A stretch of 52,295 bases of DNA from an uncultured Prochlorococcus sp. (GTDB taxonomy: Bacteria > Cyanobacteriota > Cyanobacteriia > PCC-6307 > Cyanobiaceae): assembly GCA_902536775.1 (NCBI GenBank), contig CACAYX010000005.1, forward strand, positions 1 to 52,295, read 5' to 3'. Below the pieces are notes generated by a model, which ran no database searches, had not been told where the DNA came from, and saw only the letters and a list, made by a program, of their open reading frames with translations. Shown here in pieces: positions 37,235-47,960 of this stretch. How positions within the stretch are numbered: position 1 is the stretch's first letter; each line of letters begins with the position of its first letter. The position numbers were made by a program, and so were the translations under genes.

Positions 37235-38029
37235 ATGAACTTTAAACCAATACCTAATAAATTTGAATATTTAAATTGGCAAGAAATTGAGTGTGTTGCG
37301 AAAAACAAAAGATCAACAGTGGTTTGGCCATTCGGTGCTGTTGAGCAACATGGGCCTCACTTGCCTCTTGCTACAGACAGTATTTTTGTTGATGAAATTA
37401 TTAGCGAGGTTTTTAAATTATTTTCTCAAGATATTCCATTAACAAAACTTCCAACTCAGTATATTGGTTTTTCTCCAGAACATAAAGGTTTTGCCGGGAC
37501 AATATCACTTTCCTCAAATTTAATAACTTCAATGATTAAGGAAGTCGGAGGTCAATTATCTGAAATGGGTTTTAAAAGATTGATATTGATTAATGGACAT
37601 GGGGGTCAAATCTCACTACTAAATACAGCGGCAAGAGAGTTAAGAAGTTGCTCACCAGGGATGGCAGTTTTCCCTTGTTTCTTATGGAGTGGTGTTAATG
37701 GATTAAGTGATTTGTTAACAAAAACTGAGATCGAGAATGGGCTTCATGCTTCTCTAGCTGAAACAAGTTTGATGCTCGCTTTGAAACCAGAATTAGTAGG
37801 TGATGAACGCCCAAATGAGGGCATTAAAGGACAAATCCCAGAAGGCTGGAGTCTAGAGGGGAATGCGCCTACTGCTTGGCTTACTGACGACTTCAGTAAA
37901 TCAGGTGTTATTGGAGATAGTAGAGGAGCAAATGAGTCTTTAGGAAAAAATTTAAAGGAATTATTGATTAATCATTGGTTCAAATTGATTATGAATCTGA
38001 TGCAATCAGATTGGCCGAACAATTATTAA
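37235..38029 (+). CDS. Creatininase-family amidohydrolase
   Basis: A 264-residue metal-dependent amidohydrolase of the creatininase superfamily. The first metal block WPFGAVEQHGPHLPLATDS (near residues 30-48) supplies Glu, His and Asp ligands, and RLILINGHGGQISLL lies near residue 124-138. Creatinine itself is unlikely as substrate in a marine phototroph; related enzymes act on cyclic amides and formamides in riboflavin or mycofactocin pathways. It stands directly before the alkane genes on the same strand, 111 bases from ado. Confidence 0.85.
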   Translation: MNFKPIPNKFEYLNWQEIECVAKNKRSTVVWPFGAVEQHGPHLPLATDSIFVDEIISEVFKLFSQDIPLTKLPTQYIGFSPEHKGFAGTISLSSNLITSMIKEVGGQLSEMGFKRLILINGHGGQISLLNTAARELRSCSPGMAVFPCFLWSGVNGLSDLLTKTEIENGLHASLAETSLMLALKPELVGDERPNEGIKGQIPEGWSLEGNAPTAWLTDDFSKSGVIGDSRGANESLGKNLKELLINHWFKLIMNLMQSDWPNNY

Positions 38030-38095
38030 ATAAGTTTAAGTAAAAAATGTGACTTAACAATTGAAACTATTTTCATGATATTTAAATAAACTCTC

Positions 38096-38101
38096 TATAA
38101 T
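38096..38101 (+). promoter_or_regulatory. Likely -10 element for ado
   Basis: A perfect TATAAT lies 39 bases before the chosen ado ATG. No convincing -35 is seen at 17 bases. The short distance gives a leader of about 33 bases. Confidence 0.4.
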
Positions 38102-38140
38102 CGTGTAATAATTATGCATAATGAGCTAAAGATCACTGAC

Positions 38141-38869
38141 ATGCAAACTCTAGAATCAAATAAAAAAACCATTGAAGAATCGATTAATCCGATTTCTTTA
38201 GATTTACCCGACTTCACTACAGATTCTTATAAGGATGCATACAGCAGAATAAATGCAATTGTTATAGAGGGAGAGCAAGAGGCTCATGATAATTACATTT
38301 CAATAGCAACTTTGATACCAAATGAGTTAGAGGAATTAACTAAATTGGCTAGAATGGAAATGAAGCATAAAAAAGGCTTTACTGCTTGTGGAAGAAATTT
38401 AGGTGTAGTTGCTGATATGGATTTTGCAAAAAAATTCTTTTCTAAATTACATGGTAATTTTCAAGTTGCTCTTGAAAAAGGAAATTTAACAACATGTCTT
38501 TTAATACAAGCTATCTTAATTGAAGCATTTGCAATTTCTGCTTATAACGTCTACATAAGAGTTGCGGATCCTTTTGCAAAAAAAATAACAGAGGGAGTCG
38601 TTAAAGATGAATATCTTCATTTAAATTATGGTCAAGAGTGGCTTAAAGAGAATTTATCAACTTGTAAAGAGGAATTAATGGAAGCTAATAAGGTTAATCT
38701 TCCGTTAATCAAAAAGATGTTAGATGAAGTAGCAGAAGATGCATCAGTTTTAGCTATGGACAGAGAAGAATTAATGGAAGAATTTATGATTGCTTATCAA
38801 GATACATTGATGGAAATAGGTCTAGATAATAGAGAAATTGCAAGAATGGCTATGGCAGCTATTGTCTAA
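38141..38869 (+). CDS. ado: Aldehyde-deformylating oxygenase (cyanobacterial alkane synthesis)
   Basis: A 242-residue ferritin-like di-iron enzyme that converts fatty aldehydes to alkanes and formate. The ligands are recognisable: Glu in GEQEAHDNY, Glu and His in MEMKHKKGF, Glu in IEAFAISAY, and Glu and His in KDEYLHLNYG. I chose the internal ATG at 38141 (MQTLESNKK), which matches Prochlorococcus enzymes; an ATG at 38114 would add nine residues. It is followed by the acyl-ACP reductase 108 bases away, completing the pathway. Confidence 0.95.
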   Translation: MQTLESNKKTIEESINPISLDLPDFTTDSYKDAYSRINAIVIEGEQEAHDNYISIATLIPNELEELTKLARMEMKHKKGFTACGRNLGVVADMDFAKKFFSKLHGNFQVALEKGNLTTCLLIQAILIEAFAISAYNVYIRVADPFAKKITEGVVKDEYLHLNYGQEWLKENLSTCKEELMEANKVNLPLIKKMLDEVAEDASVLAMDREELMEEFMIAYQDTLMEIGLDNREIARMAMAAIV

Positions 38870-38977
38870 TTACATTTCTAATTAATTAAGGCTTTTAATA
38901 ATTAATCAAACCTATTTAAGTAGTTACCTCTGTGCTATTGTTCATAACATCGTATTGAAACCATTTATAAATTTTAA

Positions 38978-40018
38978 ATGTTTGGGTTAATAGGCCACTC
39001 AACCAGTTTTGAAGATGCAAAAAGAAAGGCTTCGATGCTAGGCTTTGATCATATTGCTGATGGCGACTTGGATGTTTGGTGTACTGCTCCTCCTCAGCTT
39101 GTTGAAAATGTAGAAGTTAAGAGTGCAACTGGAATATCTATTGAAGGCTCTTATATAGATTCGTGCTTTGTTCCTGAAATGCTTTCTAGGTTTAAAACTG
39201 CTAGAAGAAAAGTACTAAATGCTATGGAACTAGCTCAGAAAAAAGGGATTAATATTACCGCTCTAGGAGGATTTACTTCTATTATTTTTGAGAATTTTAA
39301 TCTTTTACAGCATAAACAAATTAGAAATACTTCATTAGAGTGGGAAAGGTTTACTACTGGCAATACTCATACCGCCTGGGTTATTTGTAAGCAACTAGAA
39401 ATAAATGCTCCTCGAATTGGGATAGACCTTAAAAAAGCAACTGTTGCTGTAATTGGTGCTACAGGTGATATTGGTAGCGCTGTTTGTAGGTGGCTTATCA
39501 ATAAGACTGGGATCTCGGAACTTTTTATGGTAGCAAGACAACAAGAACCTCTAGCTCTGTTACAAAAAGAATTAGATGGTGGCACAATAACAAGTTTGGA
39601 TGAGGCATTGCCTCAGGCTGACATTGTTGTGTGGGTTGCAAGTATGCCTAAAACTATTGAAATTGATACTGAAAACTTAAAAAAACCATGTTTAATGATT
39701 GATGGTGGATACCCCAAAAATCTTGATGAGAAATTTCAGGGTAAAAATATTTATGTTTTGAAAGGAGGTATAGTAGAGTTTTTCAATGATATTGGTTGGA
39801 ATATGATGGAACTTGCGGAAATGCAAAACCCTCAGCGAGAGATGTTTGCTTGCTTTGCAGAAGCTATGATTTTAGAATTTGAAAAGTGTCATACAAACTT
39901 TAGTTGGGGAAGAAATAACATTTCCCTCGAAAAGATGGAATTTATTGGAGCAGCTTCTTTAAAGCATGGTTTTTCCGCTATTGGACTTGATAAGCAGCCT
40001 AAAGTATTAACTGTCTAA
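38978..40018 (+). CDS. aar: Acyl-ACP reductase (long-chain, alkane synthesis)
   Basis: A 346-residue NADPH-dependent enzyme that reduces fatty acyl-ACP to aldehyde, the substrate of the upstream deformylating oxygenase. The N-terminal [15 protein letters not shown] matches the family. The nucleotide-binding fold is at [18 protein letters not shown] near residue 156-173. The late [14 protein letters not shown] holds the Cys thought to form the acyl thioester. The start is ATG. accA begins four bases after its stop, so product supply and use are linked. Confidence 0.95.
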   Translation: MFGLIGHSTSFEDAKRKASMLGFDHIADGDLDVWCTAPPQLVENVEVKSATGISIEGSYIDSCFVPEMLSRFKTARRKVLNAMELAQKKGINITALGGFTSIIFENFNLLQHKQIRNTSLEWERFTTGNTHTAWVICKQLEINAPRIGIDLKKATVAVIGATGDIGSAVCRWLINKTGISELFMVARQQEPLALLQKELDGGTITSLDEALPQADIVVWVASMPKTIEIDTENLKKPCLMIDGGYPKNLDEKFQGKNIYVLKGGIVEFFNDIGWNMMELAEMQNPQREMFACFAEAMILEFEKCHTNFSWGRNNISLEKMEFIGAASLKHGFSAIGLDKQPKVLTV

Positions 40019-40021
40019 ATC

Positions 40022-41029
40022 ATGGCTAAACGTTACCTTCTTGATTTTGAAAAGCCTCTTGTTGAACTTGAGAAGCAGATAGAGCAAATTAAAGAATTAG
40101 CTCGAGATTCAGAGGTAGATGTTAGTCAACAGCTTCTACAGCTTGAAACCTTAGCTGCTAGAAGAAGAGAAGAAATATTTAAATCTCTCACCCCTGCTCA
40201 AAAGATTCAGGTAGCTAGACATCCTCAAAGACCAAGTACTTTGGACTTTGTTCAAATGTTTTGTGATGACTGGATCGAATTACATGGAGACAGAAATGGT
40301 GGCGATGATATGGCATTAATTGGGGGGATAGGTTCGATAAATAATAGACCAGTGTTGATGTTAGGGCATCAAAAAGGAAGAGATACAAAAGAAAATGTAG
40401 TAAGAAACTTTGGGATGGCAAAACCAGGAGGTTACAGAAAAGCTCTAAGATTAATGCAGCATGCAAATAGATTCGCTTTGCCAATTCTTACATTTATTGA
40501 TACTCCTGGAGCTTATGCTGGTTTAAAAGCTGAAGAACAAGGTCAAGGTGAAGCAATTGCAAGAAACCTTCGAGAGATGTTTGGATTGAAAGTTCCAATT
40601 ATTGCTACTGTCATTGGAGAAGGAGGTTCAGGAGGCGCACTTGGAATAGGTGTCGCCGATAGGTTACTAATGTTTGAACACAGTGTTTACACGGTTGCTA
40701 GTCCAGAAGCATGTGCATCAATTTTGTGGAGGGATGCTGCGAAGGCACCAGAAGCAGCATCAGCACTTAAAATTACAGGCAAAGATTTACTTAAATTAGG
40801 TATTATAGATGAGGTTTTACCAGAACCTTCTGGTGGGAATAATTGGGCTCCTTTAGATGCTGGTAATACACTAAAAGAGGCTATTGAAAAACACCTGAAT
40901 GCTCTACTTCAAATGCCTGAAGACCAATTAATTGAGGAAAGATATAAAAAGTTCAGGGTTTTAGGTAAATTTATCGAAGCGAATAATATTGAAGAGATTT
41001 ATAGTGAAATCCCCCAAAAAACTGAATAA
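40022..41029 (+). CDS. accA: Acetyl-CoA carboxylase carboxyltransferase, alpha subunit
   Basis: A 335-residue subunit that with AccD moves the carboxyl group from biotin to acetyl-CoA, the first step of fatty acid synthesis. The N-terminal helical [20 protein letters not shown], the [16 protein letters not shown] block and the acyl-CoA-binding [12 protein letters not shown] are typical. It follows aar by three bases and overlaps the next SDR gene, so fatty acid supply and alkane synthesis are transcriptionally linked. Confidence 0.97.
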   Translation: MAKRYLLDFEKPLVELEKQIEQIKELARDSEVDVSQQLLQLETLAARRREEIFKSLTPAQKIQVARHPQRPSTLDFVQMFCDDWIELHGDRNGGDDMALIGGIGSINNRPVLMLGHQKGRDTKENVVRNFGMAKPGGYRKALRLMQHANRFALPILTFIDTPGAYAGLKAEEQGQGEAIARNLREMFGLKVPIIATVIGEGGSGGALGIGVADRLLMFEHSVYTVASPEACASILWRDAAKAPEAASALKITGKDLLKLGIIDEVLPEPSGGNNWAPLDAGNTLKEAIEKHLNALLQMPEDQLIEERYKKFRVLGKFIEANNIEEIYSEIPQKTE

Positions 41030-41738
41030 CTTGAAACTAGCTTTTATAACGGGTGCTACGAAAGGTATTGGTAGATCTACCGCAATTACTTTTGCCAATG
41101 CTGGCTGGGATTTAATTTTACTCTCCAGGAATATGGATTTAATGGAGAAACTAAAGAGCGAACTGTTGACCACTAAATCAAAAATTAACCTAGTCAAATG
41201 TGATTTATCTAATCCCCTAGAAATAGAGCATTGTGTTAAAGAGGCAATTGAGAAATATGGATGCCCTTCACTATTGATAAATAATGCCGGTTGCGCATTT
41301 AATAGACCTTTAGTCGAAATGGAATTAGGTCAATGGGAACAAACTATTCAAATAAACCTGACAAGTGTTTTTCAAATTTGTAGTTCAATAATTCCTCAAA
41401 TGAGAAAAAATGGTGGTTTAGTTATTAATGTTAGTAGTCATGCCTCTTATAATGCTTTCCCCCAATGGGGAGCTTATTGTGTTTCAAAATCTGCATTAAC
41501 TATGTTTACTAAATGCTTGAGGGAGGAGGAGAGATCTAATTCAATAAGAGCTTGCACAATAACTCTTGGTTCAGTCAATACTCCTCTTTGGGACTCCGAA
41601 TCAATCAATTCTGATTTTGATAGAACTTCTATGCTCTCCTCAAAAGAGGTATCAGAAACTATTCTCTACATGGCTAATAAACCTCAATCACAATTGATAG
41701 AAGACTTGACTTTGATGCCTTCTGGCGGAGCCTTTTAA
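41004..41738 (+). CDS. Short-chain dehydrogenase/reductase in the alkane/fatty-acid cluster
   Basis: A classical SDR, 244 residues. The cofactor-binding ITGATKGIG motif is near the N-terminus and the catalytic Tyr-Lys is YCVSK, preceded by the Ser of [18 protein letters not shown] is also typical. I chose the GTG at 41004, which overlaps accA by 26 bases; a TTG at 40989 and one at 41031 share the frame. Being fused by overlap to accA beside aar and ado, it may act on a fatty acid intermediate, but the substrate is unknown. Confidence 0.85.
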   Translation: MKSPKKLNNLKLAFITGATKGIGRSTAITFANAGWDLILLSRNMDLMEKLKSELLTTKSKINLVKCDLSNPLEIEHCVKEAIEKYGCPSLLINNAGCAFNRPLVEMELGQWEQTIQINLTSVFQICSSIIPQMRKNGGLVINVSSHASYNAFPQWGAYCVSKSALTMFTKCLREEERSNSIRACTITLGSVNTPLWDSESINSDFDRTSMLSSKEVSETILYMANKPQSQLIEDLTLMPSGGAF

Positions 41739-41814
41739 AAATTTTGTTTATCTGATTAATCTTAAAACAGTGATTTTTTTCAGTACTATTAGAACCCGAT
41801 TGAACAAGAGAATG

Positions 41815-41823
41815 TGATATAGT
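41815..41823 (+). promoter_or_regulatory. Possible extended -10 element for folE
   Basis: TGATATAGT combines an extended TG with TATAGT (41818-41823), 68 bases before the folE ATG. The nearest TTGAAC is only 12 bases upstream, too close for a -35, so an extended -10 promoter is the best reading. The 153-base spacer also holds an eight-base palindrome GATTAATC. Confidence 0.4.
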
Positions 41824-41891
41824 ATATGAGCAATCAAGCTTTTGGAAGATACAGTTAATTAAGTTGCATACAATTTTCTGTTTAGAATTTT

Positions 41892-42632
41892 ATGACCTCT
41901 ACATTACCCAACGATAATATTAGAAACTTTGACGACCAGATTACTAATAAACTAATTTCTGAAATTATAAGAGACAGAATTAACAATTCTGGTACAAGAT
42001 TTAGTGCAAACGATAATATTTCTGATTTTATAAATCCTGGTGAATTAGAAATTTTAGAAAAAGAAGTAGCCTCAAGAGTCAAAGACCTACTAAAGTCCCT
42101 CGTAATTGATGTTGAGAATGATCATAATACTCAAGAAACTGCTGAGAGAGTTTCAAAAATGTATTTAAACGAAGTTTTTAAAGGCAGGTATCATGAACAA
42201 CCTAAAGTTACAAGTTTTCCTAATGACAAGAATCTTGATGAAATTTATACAGTTGGTCCAATTTCGGTCAGATCTGCATGTTCACATCACTTAGTACCAA
42301 TTCTAGGAGAGTGTTGGATAGGTATAAAACCTGGAAATAAAGTCATAGGACTTTCAAAATTTGCGAGAGTTGCTGATTGGGTTTTTTCAAGACCTCATAT
42401 TCAGGAAGAAGCTGTAATGATCCTTGCAGATGAAATTGAAAAACTTTGCGAACCTAAAGGTTTAGGCATTATCGTAAAGGCCCAACATTATTGTATGAAG
42501 TGGAGGGGAGTCAAAGAACCAAATACAAGCATGATTAATTCTGTTGTGAGAGGCGATTTTAGACACGATTTAAGTTTAAAACAAGAATTTTTTGAGCTTG
42601 TAAAACAGCAGTCCGCTACTAATAATTACTAA
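41892..42632 (+). CDS. folE: GTP cyclohydrolase I (divergent)
   Basis: A 246-residue FolE-type enzyme for the first step of folate and pterin synthesis. The zinc block is SACSHHLVPILGE (Cys, His, His), in which Ser replaces the Glu usually found after Cys. The second Cys lies in AQHYCMKWRGV. The N-terminal 60 residues are polar and extended. The block SKFARVADWVFSRPHIQEE is family-like. It is convergent with trpF with a four-base overlap. It may act on GTP; a different pterin route cannot be excluded given the changed residue. Confidence 0.85.
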   Translation: MTSTLPNDNIRNFDDQITNKLISEIIRDRINNSGTRFSANDNISDFINPGELEILEKEVASRVKDLLKSLVIDVENDHNTQETAERVSKMYLNEVFKGRYHEQPKVTSFPNDKNLDEIYTVGPISVRSACSHHLVPILGECWIGIKPGNKVIGLSKFARVADWVFSRPHIQEEAVMILADEIEKLCEPKGLGIIVKAQHYCMKWRGVKEPNTSMINSVVRGDFRHDLSLKQEFFELVKQQSATNNY

Positions 42633-43300
42633 AATCTTTTTAACAACTTAAAAAGATCCTCTGTTTTTTTTATATCTTTTAAACCTGGAGATATTTCAAT
42701 ACTACTTGAAATATCTATGCCATCTGGTTTGAAGTCAGTAAGAATTTTGTCAATCCATTCAATTGATATTCCACCTGCCAACAACCATGGTTTGTTAAAT
42801 TGCAAATTCTTTAGATAAATAGAATTTATTTTTTTCCCTGAACCTCCATAAGTTTCTTTATTCCAAGAATCAAGTAGTATCGCATCTACAAAATCTTCAA
42901 AAGGTTTTATTTTATCTATGTCCTTTTCCGTTTTTATTCTGAAAGCCTTCCACAGGCCAATATAGGGAATTTTTTTCCTTATTTCTTTGCAATAATCAAT
43001 ATCTTCATCTCCATGTAATTGAATGATAGTTTCACTTGGGTTGCCTAAGAAGTTTTTGATAATTAAATCTATAGGACAATTTTGCACAACAGTTACTCGA
43101 TCGATTTTTGGATAAAAGTTTTCTAGAGTTTTAAATATTTTTTTCTTAATTTCAGCTGATACATACCTTGGCGACTCTTCAACCGAAATAATGCCAATAG
43201 CATTCGCTCCTAATTTAGCGACTTGAAGAGCTTGTTCTTCAGAAGTTAGTCCACAAATTTTAACTAAAGGATTAGTCTTGGGCATATCATTATCCTGCAT
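42629..43300 (-). CDS. trpF: Phosphoribosylanthranilate isomerase
   Basis: A 223-residue TIM-barrel enzyme that converts phosphoribosylanthranilate to CdRP in tryptophan synthesis. The first strand motif VKICGLT holds the catalytic Cys at about residue 15. IIQLHGDE and LDSWNKETYGGSG, with the catalytic Asp at strand 6, are typical, and LLAGGI lies near the end. It starts from ATG (MQDND) or a second ATG five codons in. It converges with folE and is divergent from the M50 protease gene. Confidence 0.93.
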   Translation of the reverse strand: MQDNDMPKTNPLVKICGLTSEEQALQVAKLGANAIGIISVEESPRYVSAEIKKKIFKTLENFYPKIDRVTVVQNCPIDLIIKNFLGNPSETIIQLHGDEDIDYCKEIRKKIPYIGLWKAFRIKTEKDIDKIKPFEDFVDAILLDSWNKETYGGSGKKINSIYLKNLQFNKPWLLAGGISIEWIDKILTDFKPDGIDISSSIEISPGLKDIKKTEDLFKLLKRF

Positions 43301-43340
43301 GTAAGATTAATATTATTGCTAAATATAGCGGAGATTATTT

Positions 43341-44564
43341 TTGAGAAGTTGGCAAATTTTTAAAATATGGGGAATTCCCTTCAAAGTTCATCCCTACTGG
43401 TTTGTTATTCTCTTTTTATTCTCATGGAGTATAAATAATCAGGTCAATTTATCTTCTGGCGATATCTACAATAATAAAGAAGCTTGGATTATAGGGTTTT
43501 TAACTTCTTTTTTCTTATTATCTTCAATTATTTTTCATGAGGTTTTTCATACTTTTGTTTCACTTAATCAGGGTGTAAAAATAAAAAAAATTACTTTTTA
43601 TTTTTTAGGAGCAATTTTACAAATAGATAAGTATTGTCAAACTGCTTTAGGTAATATAAAAATTGCAATTGTAAGACCTCTTTTATGTTTCGCAACAGCA
43701 TCTATCTTACTTTTAATCAGTAATAACAGTGCATCTCAGGAACAAATAGCAGTTAATGTAATTTCAAGAGTAGGTATATTTAATTTATTCTTGGGCTTCT
43801 TAAATTTGATTCCAATTGGTTCTTTAGATGGAGGGAATTTATTAAAAAGTATTATTTGGCATTTCTCAGGGAGTAAAAATAAAGGAAGAAATTTCCTCAA
43901 TAAAGTAAATTTACTATTATCTTTTTTTGTTTTATTTTTTGGGATAATTTGTTTATTTAGATTTAACTTTTACTTTGGTTTTATTCTTTCTTTTTTGGGC
44001 TTGTTTGGAATTAATTCTTCAAAATCTGAAAGTCAATTTTTTAAAATTGAAAACATACTTAAATTTAGTAAAGTTTCTGAGATTAAATTAAAACCTTTGA
44101 GAAAAATTGAATACGATTCAAATTTCTCAGAATTTAATAAGTTAATAAAAAATAAGAAGGATGCATCGGATAAATATTTTTTTGTCACGAATAATGGTAG
44201 ATGGACCGGTTTTGTTGATGAGAATATTTTAAAAACTGTTTCCTTAAAAAAATGGGAAAAGAATTTTGTTGGAAATTTTAAGACACCAATCGATAGTTTT
44301 GAAAGTGTTTCTTATAACGATAAATTATGGAGAACTATAGAAAGACTTGAAGAAACAAATGAAGGTTTTTTATTGGTTCTAAATGCTGCAAATATCCCTT
44401 TGGGGATAATTGATAGGTCAAAAATTGGAAACTTTGTCTTGAATAAATTAGGTTTTAATTTGCCTTCAGATATTGTTAACAAATTAAACTTTAAAAATAA
44501 TTATCCCTTAGGAATTGAATTGCCGAGAATAATTAATTCAATGAAGCAGAAAGGAGATCTTTAA
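43341..44564 (+). CDS. Site-2-type zinc metalloprotease (M50) with CBS-like C-terminus
   Basis: A 407-residue membrane protease. The zinc motif HEVFH is at about residue 74-78 in FHEVFHTFVSL, and the second motif NLIPIGSLDGG near residue 155-165 supplies the Asp. Six or so hydrophobic segments precede a soluble region of about 180 residues whose YFFVTNNGRWTGFVDENIL and LLVLNAANIPLGIIDRS resemble CBS modules. Such proteases release membrane-bound regulators. The start is a TTG. It converges with the lipoate-ligase-like gene. Confidence 0.88.
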   Translation: MRSWQIFKIWGIPFKVHPYWFVILFLFSWSINNQVNLSSGDIYNNKEAWIIGFLTSFFLLSSIIFHEVFHTFVSLNQGVKIKKITFYFLGAILQIDKYCQTALGNIKIAIVRPLLCFATASILLLISNNSASQEQIAVNVISRVGIFNLFLGFLNLIPIGSLDGGNLLKSIIWHFSGSKNKGRNFLNKVNLLLSFFVLFFGIICLFRFNFYFGFILSFLGLFGINSSKSESQFFKIENILKFSKVSEIKLKPLRKIEYDSNFSEFNKLIKNKKDASDKYFFVTNNGRWTGFVDENILKTVSLKKWEKNFVGNFKTPIDSFESVSYNDKLWRTIERLEETNEGFLLVLNAANIPLGIIDRSKIGNFVLNKLGFNLPSDIVNKLNFKNNYPLGIELPRIINSMKQKGDL

Positions 44565-44586
44565 TAATTCTTGCCATTAAAAATTT

Positions 44587-45315
44587 CTATTTTTTATTAT
44601 CTATGGAAATATTTTTGAAACTTATATTTGATTTATTTTTCAGGAATGAATTTCTCAAATGTTGAACTATTTCATCATTTGTTAGATTTAAATTTATTTT
44701 TGGTGGAGCTTCTTCTTTGAATAATTTGAACCACAAATCTCTTGAAGGATTTGTTTGAATTTCTCCATGTTGAAGGAATGCACCTTTTTTATGAAATTGA
44801 GCACTACCTATTCTCTTAAACCCATCCTGATCAACTAAATCGGAAATTAATGAAGTCCCAAAACAATTTGTTTTAATGCTTGATTTTCGGAAATTACCAT
44901 ATTGTAAGTTTAGACCTAATTCTCTAAAACTTTTAATTAACCAATTATTCACCATTTCATAACTTAAGACTTTATAGTAAGTTTTTTTAAATGTTAATGC
45001 ATATGTTATGCCTCCTGAATGCAGAACAGCCCCCCCACCAGAGGGACGTCTAACAATATTAATTTCCCCATTTGATAATAAATTTTTCCAATGAGGAGGA
45101 ATTTCCTTTTGGTGATAGCCAATTGAAAGCCAATCCCCTGTCCAATAGTAGAACCTCAATGTGAGAATTATTTCAGGATTCGAAATTGTCTGATCTAAAG
45201 AATTTAAATCTAAAGCCATTTGATCAAATCCAGGTAAATTATTTGTTGAAAAAATTAAAGCCTGATTTTCAATTCCCAAAATTAACTTTGTAGGTTTATT
45301 TATGATAATTTTCAA
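44587..45315 (-). CDS. Lipoate-protein ligase A-like protein
   Basis: A 242-residue protein of the biotin/lipoate ligase A/B superfamily. The signature [19 protein letters not shown] lies near residues 88-106, and the catalytic-Lys region is [21 protein letters not shown] near 170. It would attach lipoate or octanoate to dehydrogenase E2 or glycine cleavage H proteins. A non-ligase octanoyl transfer role is also possible. It starts from ATG and is divergent from psaM across a 101-base spacer containing TTACGTAA. Confidence 0.85.
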   Translation of the reverse strand: MKIIINKPTKLILGIENQALIFSTNNLPGFDQMALDLNSLDQTISNPEIILTLRFYYWTGDWLSIGYHQKEIPPHWKNLLSNGEINIVRRPSGGGAVLHSGGITYALTFKKTYYKVLSYEMVNNWLIKSFRELGLNLQYGNFRKSSIKTNCFGTSLISDLVDQDGFKRIGSAQFHKKGAFLQHGEIQTNPSRDLWFKLFKEEAPPKINLNLTNDEIVQHLRNSFLKNKSNISFKNISIDNKK

Positions 45316-45416
45316 AAAATTATTTCTTTCAATTTGTTAATTACGTAACATCATTTTGTAATAGTGTTTCAAATCTTCTCTTTTCGGTGGAGAATAAAGA
45401 AAATAAATTTTTTACC

Positions 45417-45521
45417 ATGGAGCCAACTCAAACAATAAACCTTATTGCATTAAGCCTCATAGTTGTTATGCATGCAGGAGTTTTAGCATTAAGACTAGGA
45501 ATTAGTTTAGGTAGGAACTAA
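45417..45521 (+). CDS. psaM: Photosystem I reaction centre subunit XII (PsaM)
   Basis: A 34-residue single-helix subunit at the PSI core, involved in trimer stability. It begins [10 protein letters not shown] and ends RLGISLGRN; the hydrophobic helix runs from about residue 7 to 28. I recognise this sequence and the length matches PsaM. It lies between a lipoate-ligase-like gene and a small membrane protein, outside any ORF large enough for usual detection. An AT-rich promoter region precedes it; no terminator is clear. Confidence 0.95.
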   Translation: MEPTQTINLIALSLIVVMHAGVLALRLGISLGRN

Positions 45522-45606
45522 AGTCTATTAGAAAATTTAAAATTTATAAGGTAATAATAAAGTAAGACTGAATTGATTTATTCAGTAATAATATCAAGTA
45601 CTTAAT

Positions 45607-45954
45607 TTGTCAAAATCTTCTTATAAGAATAATATTTTCCACAAAAAATATTTAGGGTCGGTATTTATAAAAAGACAACAGAAGCGGGATAATTTTGTAT
45701 CATTGATTTTTTTAATTATAAAAATTAGCTTTTCCCTTTTAGCAATAATAAGCCTGATTAAGCTTGGCTATAGTTCTAAAGTAAGGTTGACCAGATTAAG
45801 GGAAATTGAAGACTCATTTTTGTACGAAAAATATAGATTTAATGTTTTAACAGATAAGTTTGATGATTTATTCTCTTCTGAAGGTGAGCAAAGATTTATG
45901 AAGGATCAGGATCAAATAATTTCTAGGGACATTATCAGAGTAATATGGCGTTGA
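45607..45954 (+). CDS. Small single-pass membrane protein, unknown function
   Basis: A 115-residue protein. Residues 1-28 are basic, a membrane helix spans residues 32-54 (LIFLIIKISFSLLAIISLIKL), and the rest is charged and helical (REIEDSFLYEKYRFNVLTDK). The start is a TTG. It sits between psaM and por and has a good terminator right after the stop. No family recognised. Position beside PSI and chlorophyll genes suggests a thylakoid role, as inference only. Confidence 0.65.
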   Translation: MSKSSYKNNIFHKKYLGSVFIKRQQKRDNFVSLIFLIIKISFSLLAIISLIKLGYSSKVRLTRLREIEDSFLYEKYRFNVLTDKFDDLFSSEGEQRFMKDQDQIISRDIIRVIWR

Positions 45955-45956
45955 TA

Positions 45957-45990
45957 AGAATGATCTTGAATCATTCTACTTTTTATTTTT
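45957..45990 (+). terminator. Rho-independent terminator between the small membrane gene and por
   Basis: AGAATGAT (45957-45964) and ATCATTCT (45970-45977) form a perfect eight-base stem around CTTGA, followed by ACTTTTTATTTTT. It begins two bases after the preceding stop codon. This is the best terminator in the window and separates the unknown gene from por. Confidence 0.75.
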
Positions 45991-46008
45991 CAATTAACTT
46001 TTTTGCTA

Positions 46009-47013
46009 GTGAGTAAGAACATTAAGGGTTTAGTCCTAATAACAGGAACAACTTCAGGAGTTGGATTAAATACTCTAAAACCTCTATTAAGATTTGGATG
46101 GGAGGTTATAGCAGTTAATCGATCAAATAAAAGAGCTATAAAAATAGCTGAGGAATCATTAACAAAAGAGGAAGTTAAAAATGTTCACTTTATAGAAATA
46201 GATCTTGCTAACTTGGATGATGTGAGAAAAGGTTGCGATGAAATTTTAGAAAGATTTAAGAAGCCAATAAATTCTCTTATTTGTAATGCAGCAGTTTATA
46301 AACCAAGACTAAAGAGACCTGAAAGGTCTGCTCAGGGGTTTGAGCGATCTATGGCAGTAAATCATTTTGGGCATTTTCTTATGATAAACCTACTTATGGA
46401 AAATATTTTATCTTCTGAAAGAGAAATTGTTTTAAATGGCAAATCAACTGTATTCAAGCCAAGAATTACAGTATTAGGGACTGTTACGGCTAATTATTCA
46501 GAACTTGGAGGAAGGATCCCCATTCCTGCCCCAGCTGATTTGGGAGATTTATCTGGATTCAAAAATGGTTTTTTATCTCCAATAAGTATGGCGAATGGAA
46601 AGAAATTTAAACCTGGTAAGGCTTATAAGGATAGTAAACTTTGCAATATGGTGACCGTTCAGGAATTATCAAAAAGATATCTTCCAGAGAAAATTATTGT
46701 TAATTCTCTATATCCTGGATGCGTTGCTGACACAAAACTATTTAGGGATACACCTTGGTTATTTAGATTTCTTTTCCCAATATTTCAAAAATTCATTACA
46801 AAAGGATATGTTTCACAAAGATTGGCAGGTGAGAGGGTCGCTCAAGTGGCTACTTATAAAGAATTCTCTAAACCATCAGTTCATTGGAGCTGGGGAAATC
46901 GTCAAAAAACAGGCAGAAAAGCTTTTTCTCAAAAGTTATCAAAACGAATAATTGATACTAAAACCTCTATACAAACTTATGATCTTACAAAGCAATTAGT
47001 TGGATTAAATTAA
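46009..47013 (+). CDS. por: Light-dependent protochlorophyllide oxidoreductase (LPOR)
   Basis: A 334-residue SDR-fold enzyme that uses light and NADPH to reduce protochlorophyllide. The cofactor motif ITGTTSGVG lies at residues 11-19. LICNAAVYKPR follows, and the catalytic Tyr-Lys is AYKDSKLCN. The loop LGDLSGF and the C-terminal WSWGNRQKTGR are typical of LPOR. I chose the GTG at 46009 (MSKNIKGLV); a TTG at 46003 would add two residues. It converges with chlL across six bases, so both protochlorophyllide reductases meet at one boundary. Confidence 0.95.
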   Translation: MSKNIKGLVLITGTTSGVGLNTLKPLLRFGWEVIAVNRSNKRAIKIAEESLTKEEVKNVHFIEIDLANLDDVRKGCDEILERFKKPINSLICNAAVYKPRLKRPERSAQGFERSMAVNHFGHFLMINLLMENILSSEREIVLNGKSTVFKPRITVLGTVTANYSELGGRIPIPAPADLGDLSGFKNGFLSPISMANGKKFKPGKAYKDSKLCNMVTVQELSKRYLPEKIIVNSLYPGCVADTKLFRDTPWLFRFLFPIFQKFITKGYVSQRLAGERVAQVATYKEFSKPSVHWSWGNRQKTGRKAFSQKLSKRIIDTKTSIQTYDLTKQLVGLN

Positions 47014-47019
47014 TTAAGA

Positions 47020-47907
<888 letters not shown>

Positions 47908-47960
47908 TTAAAGCTTAAAACACATTATTTATTTATATTCTTGCAGCGTATATACACATG

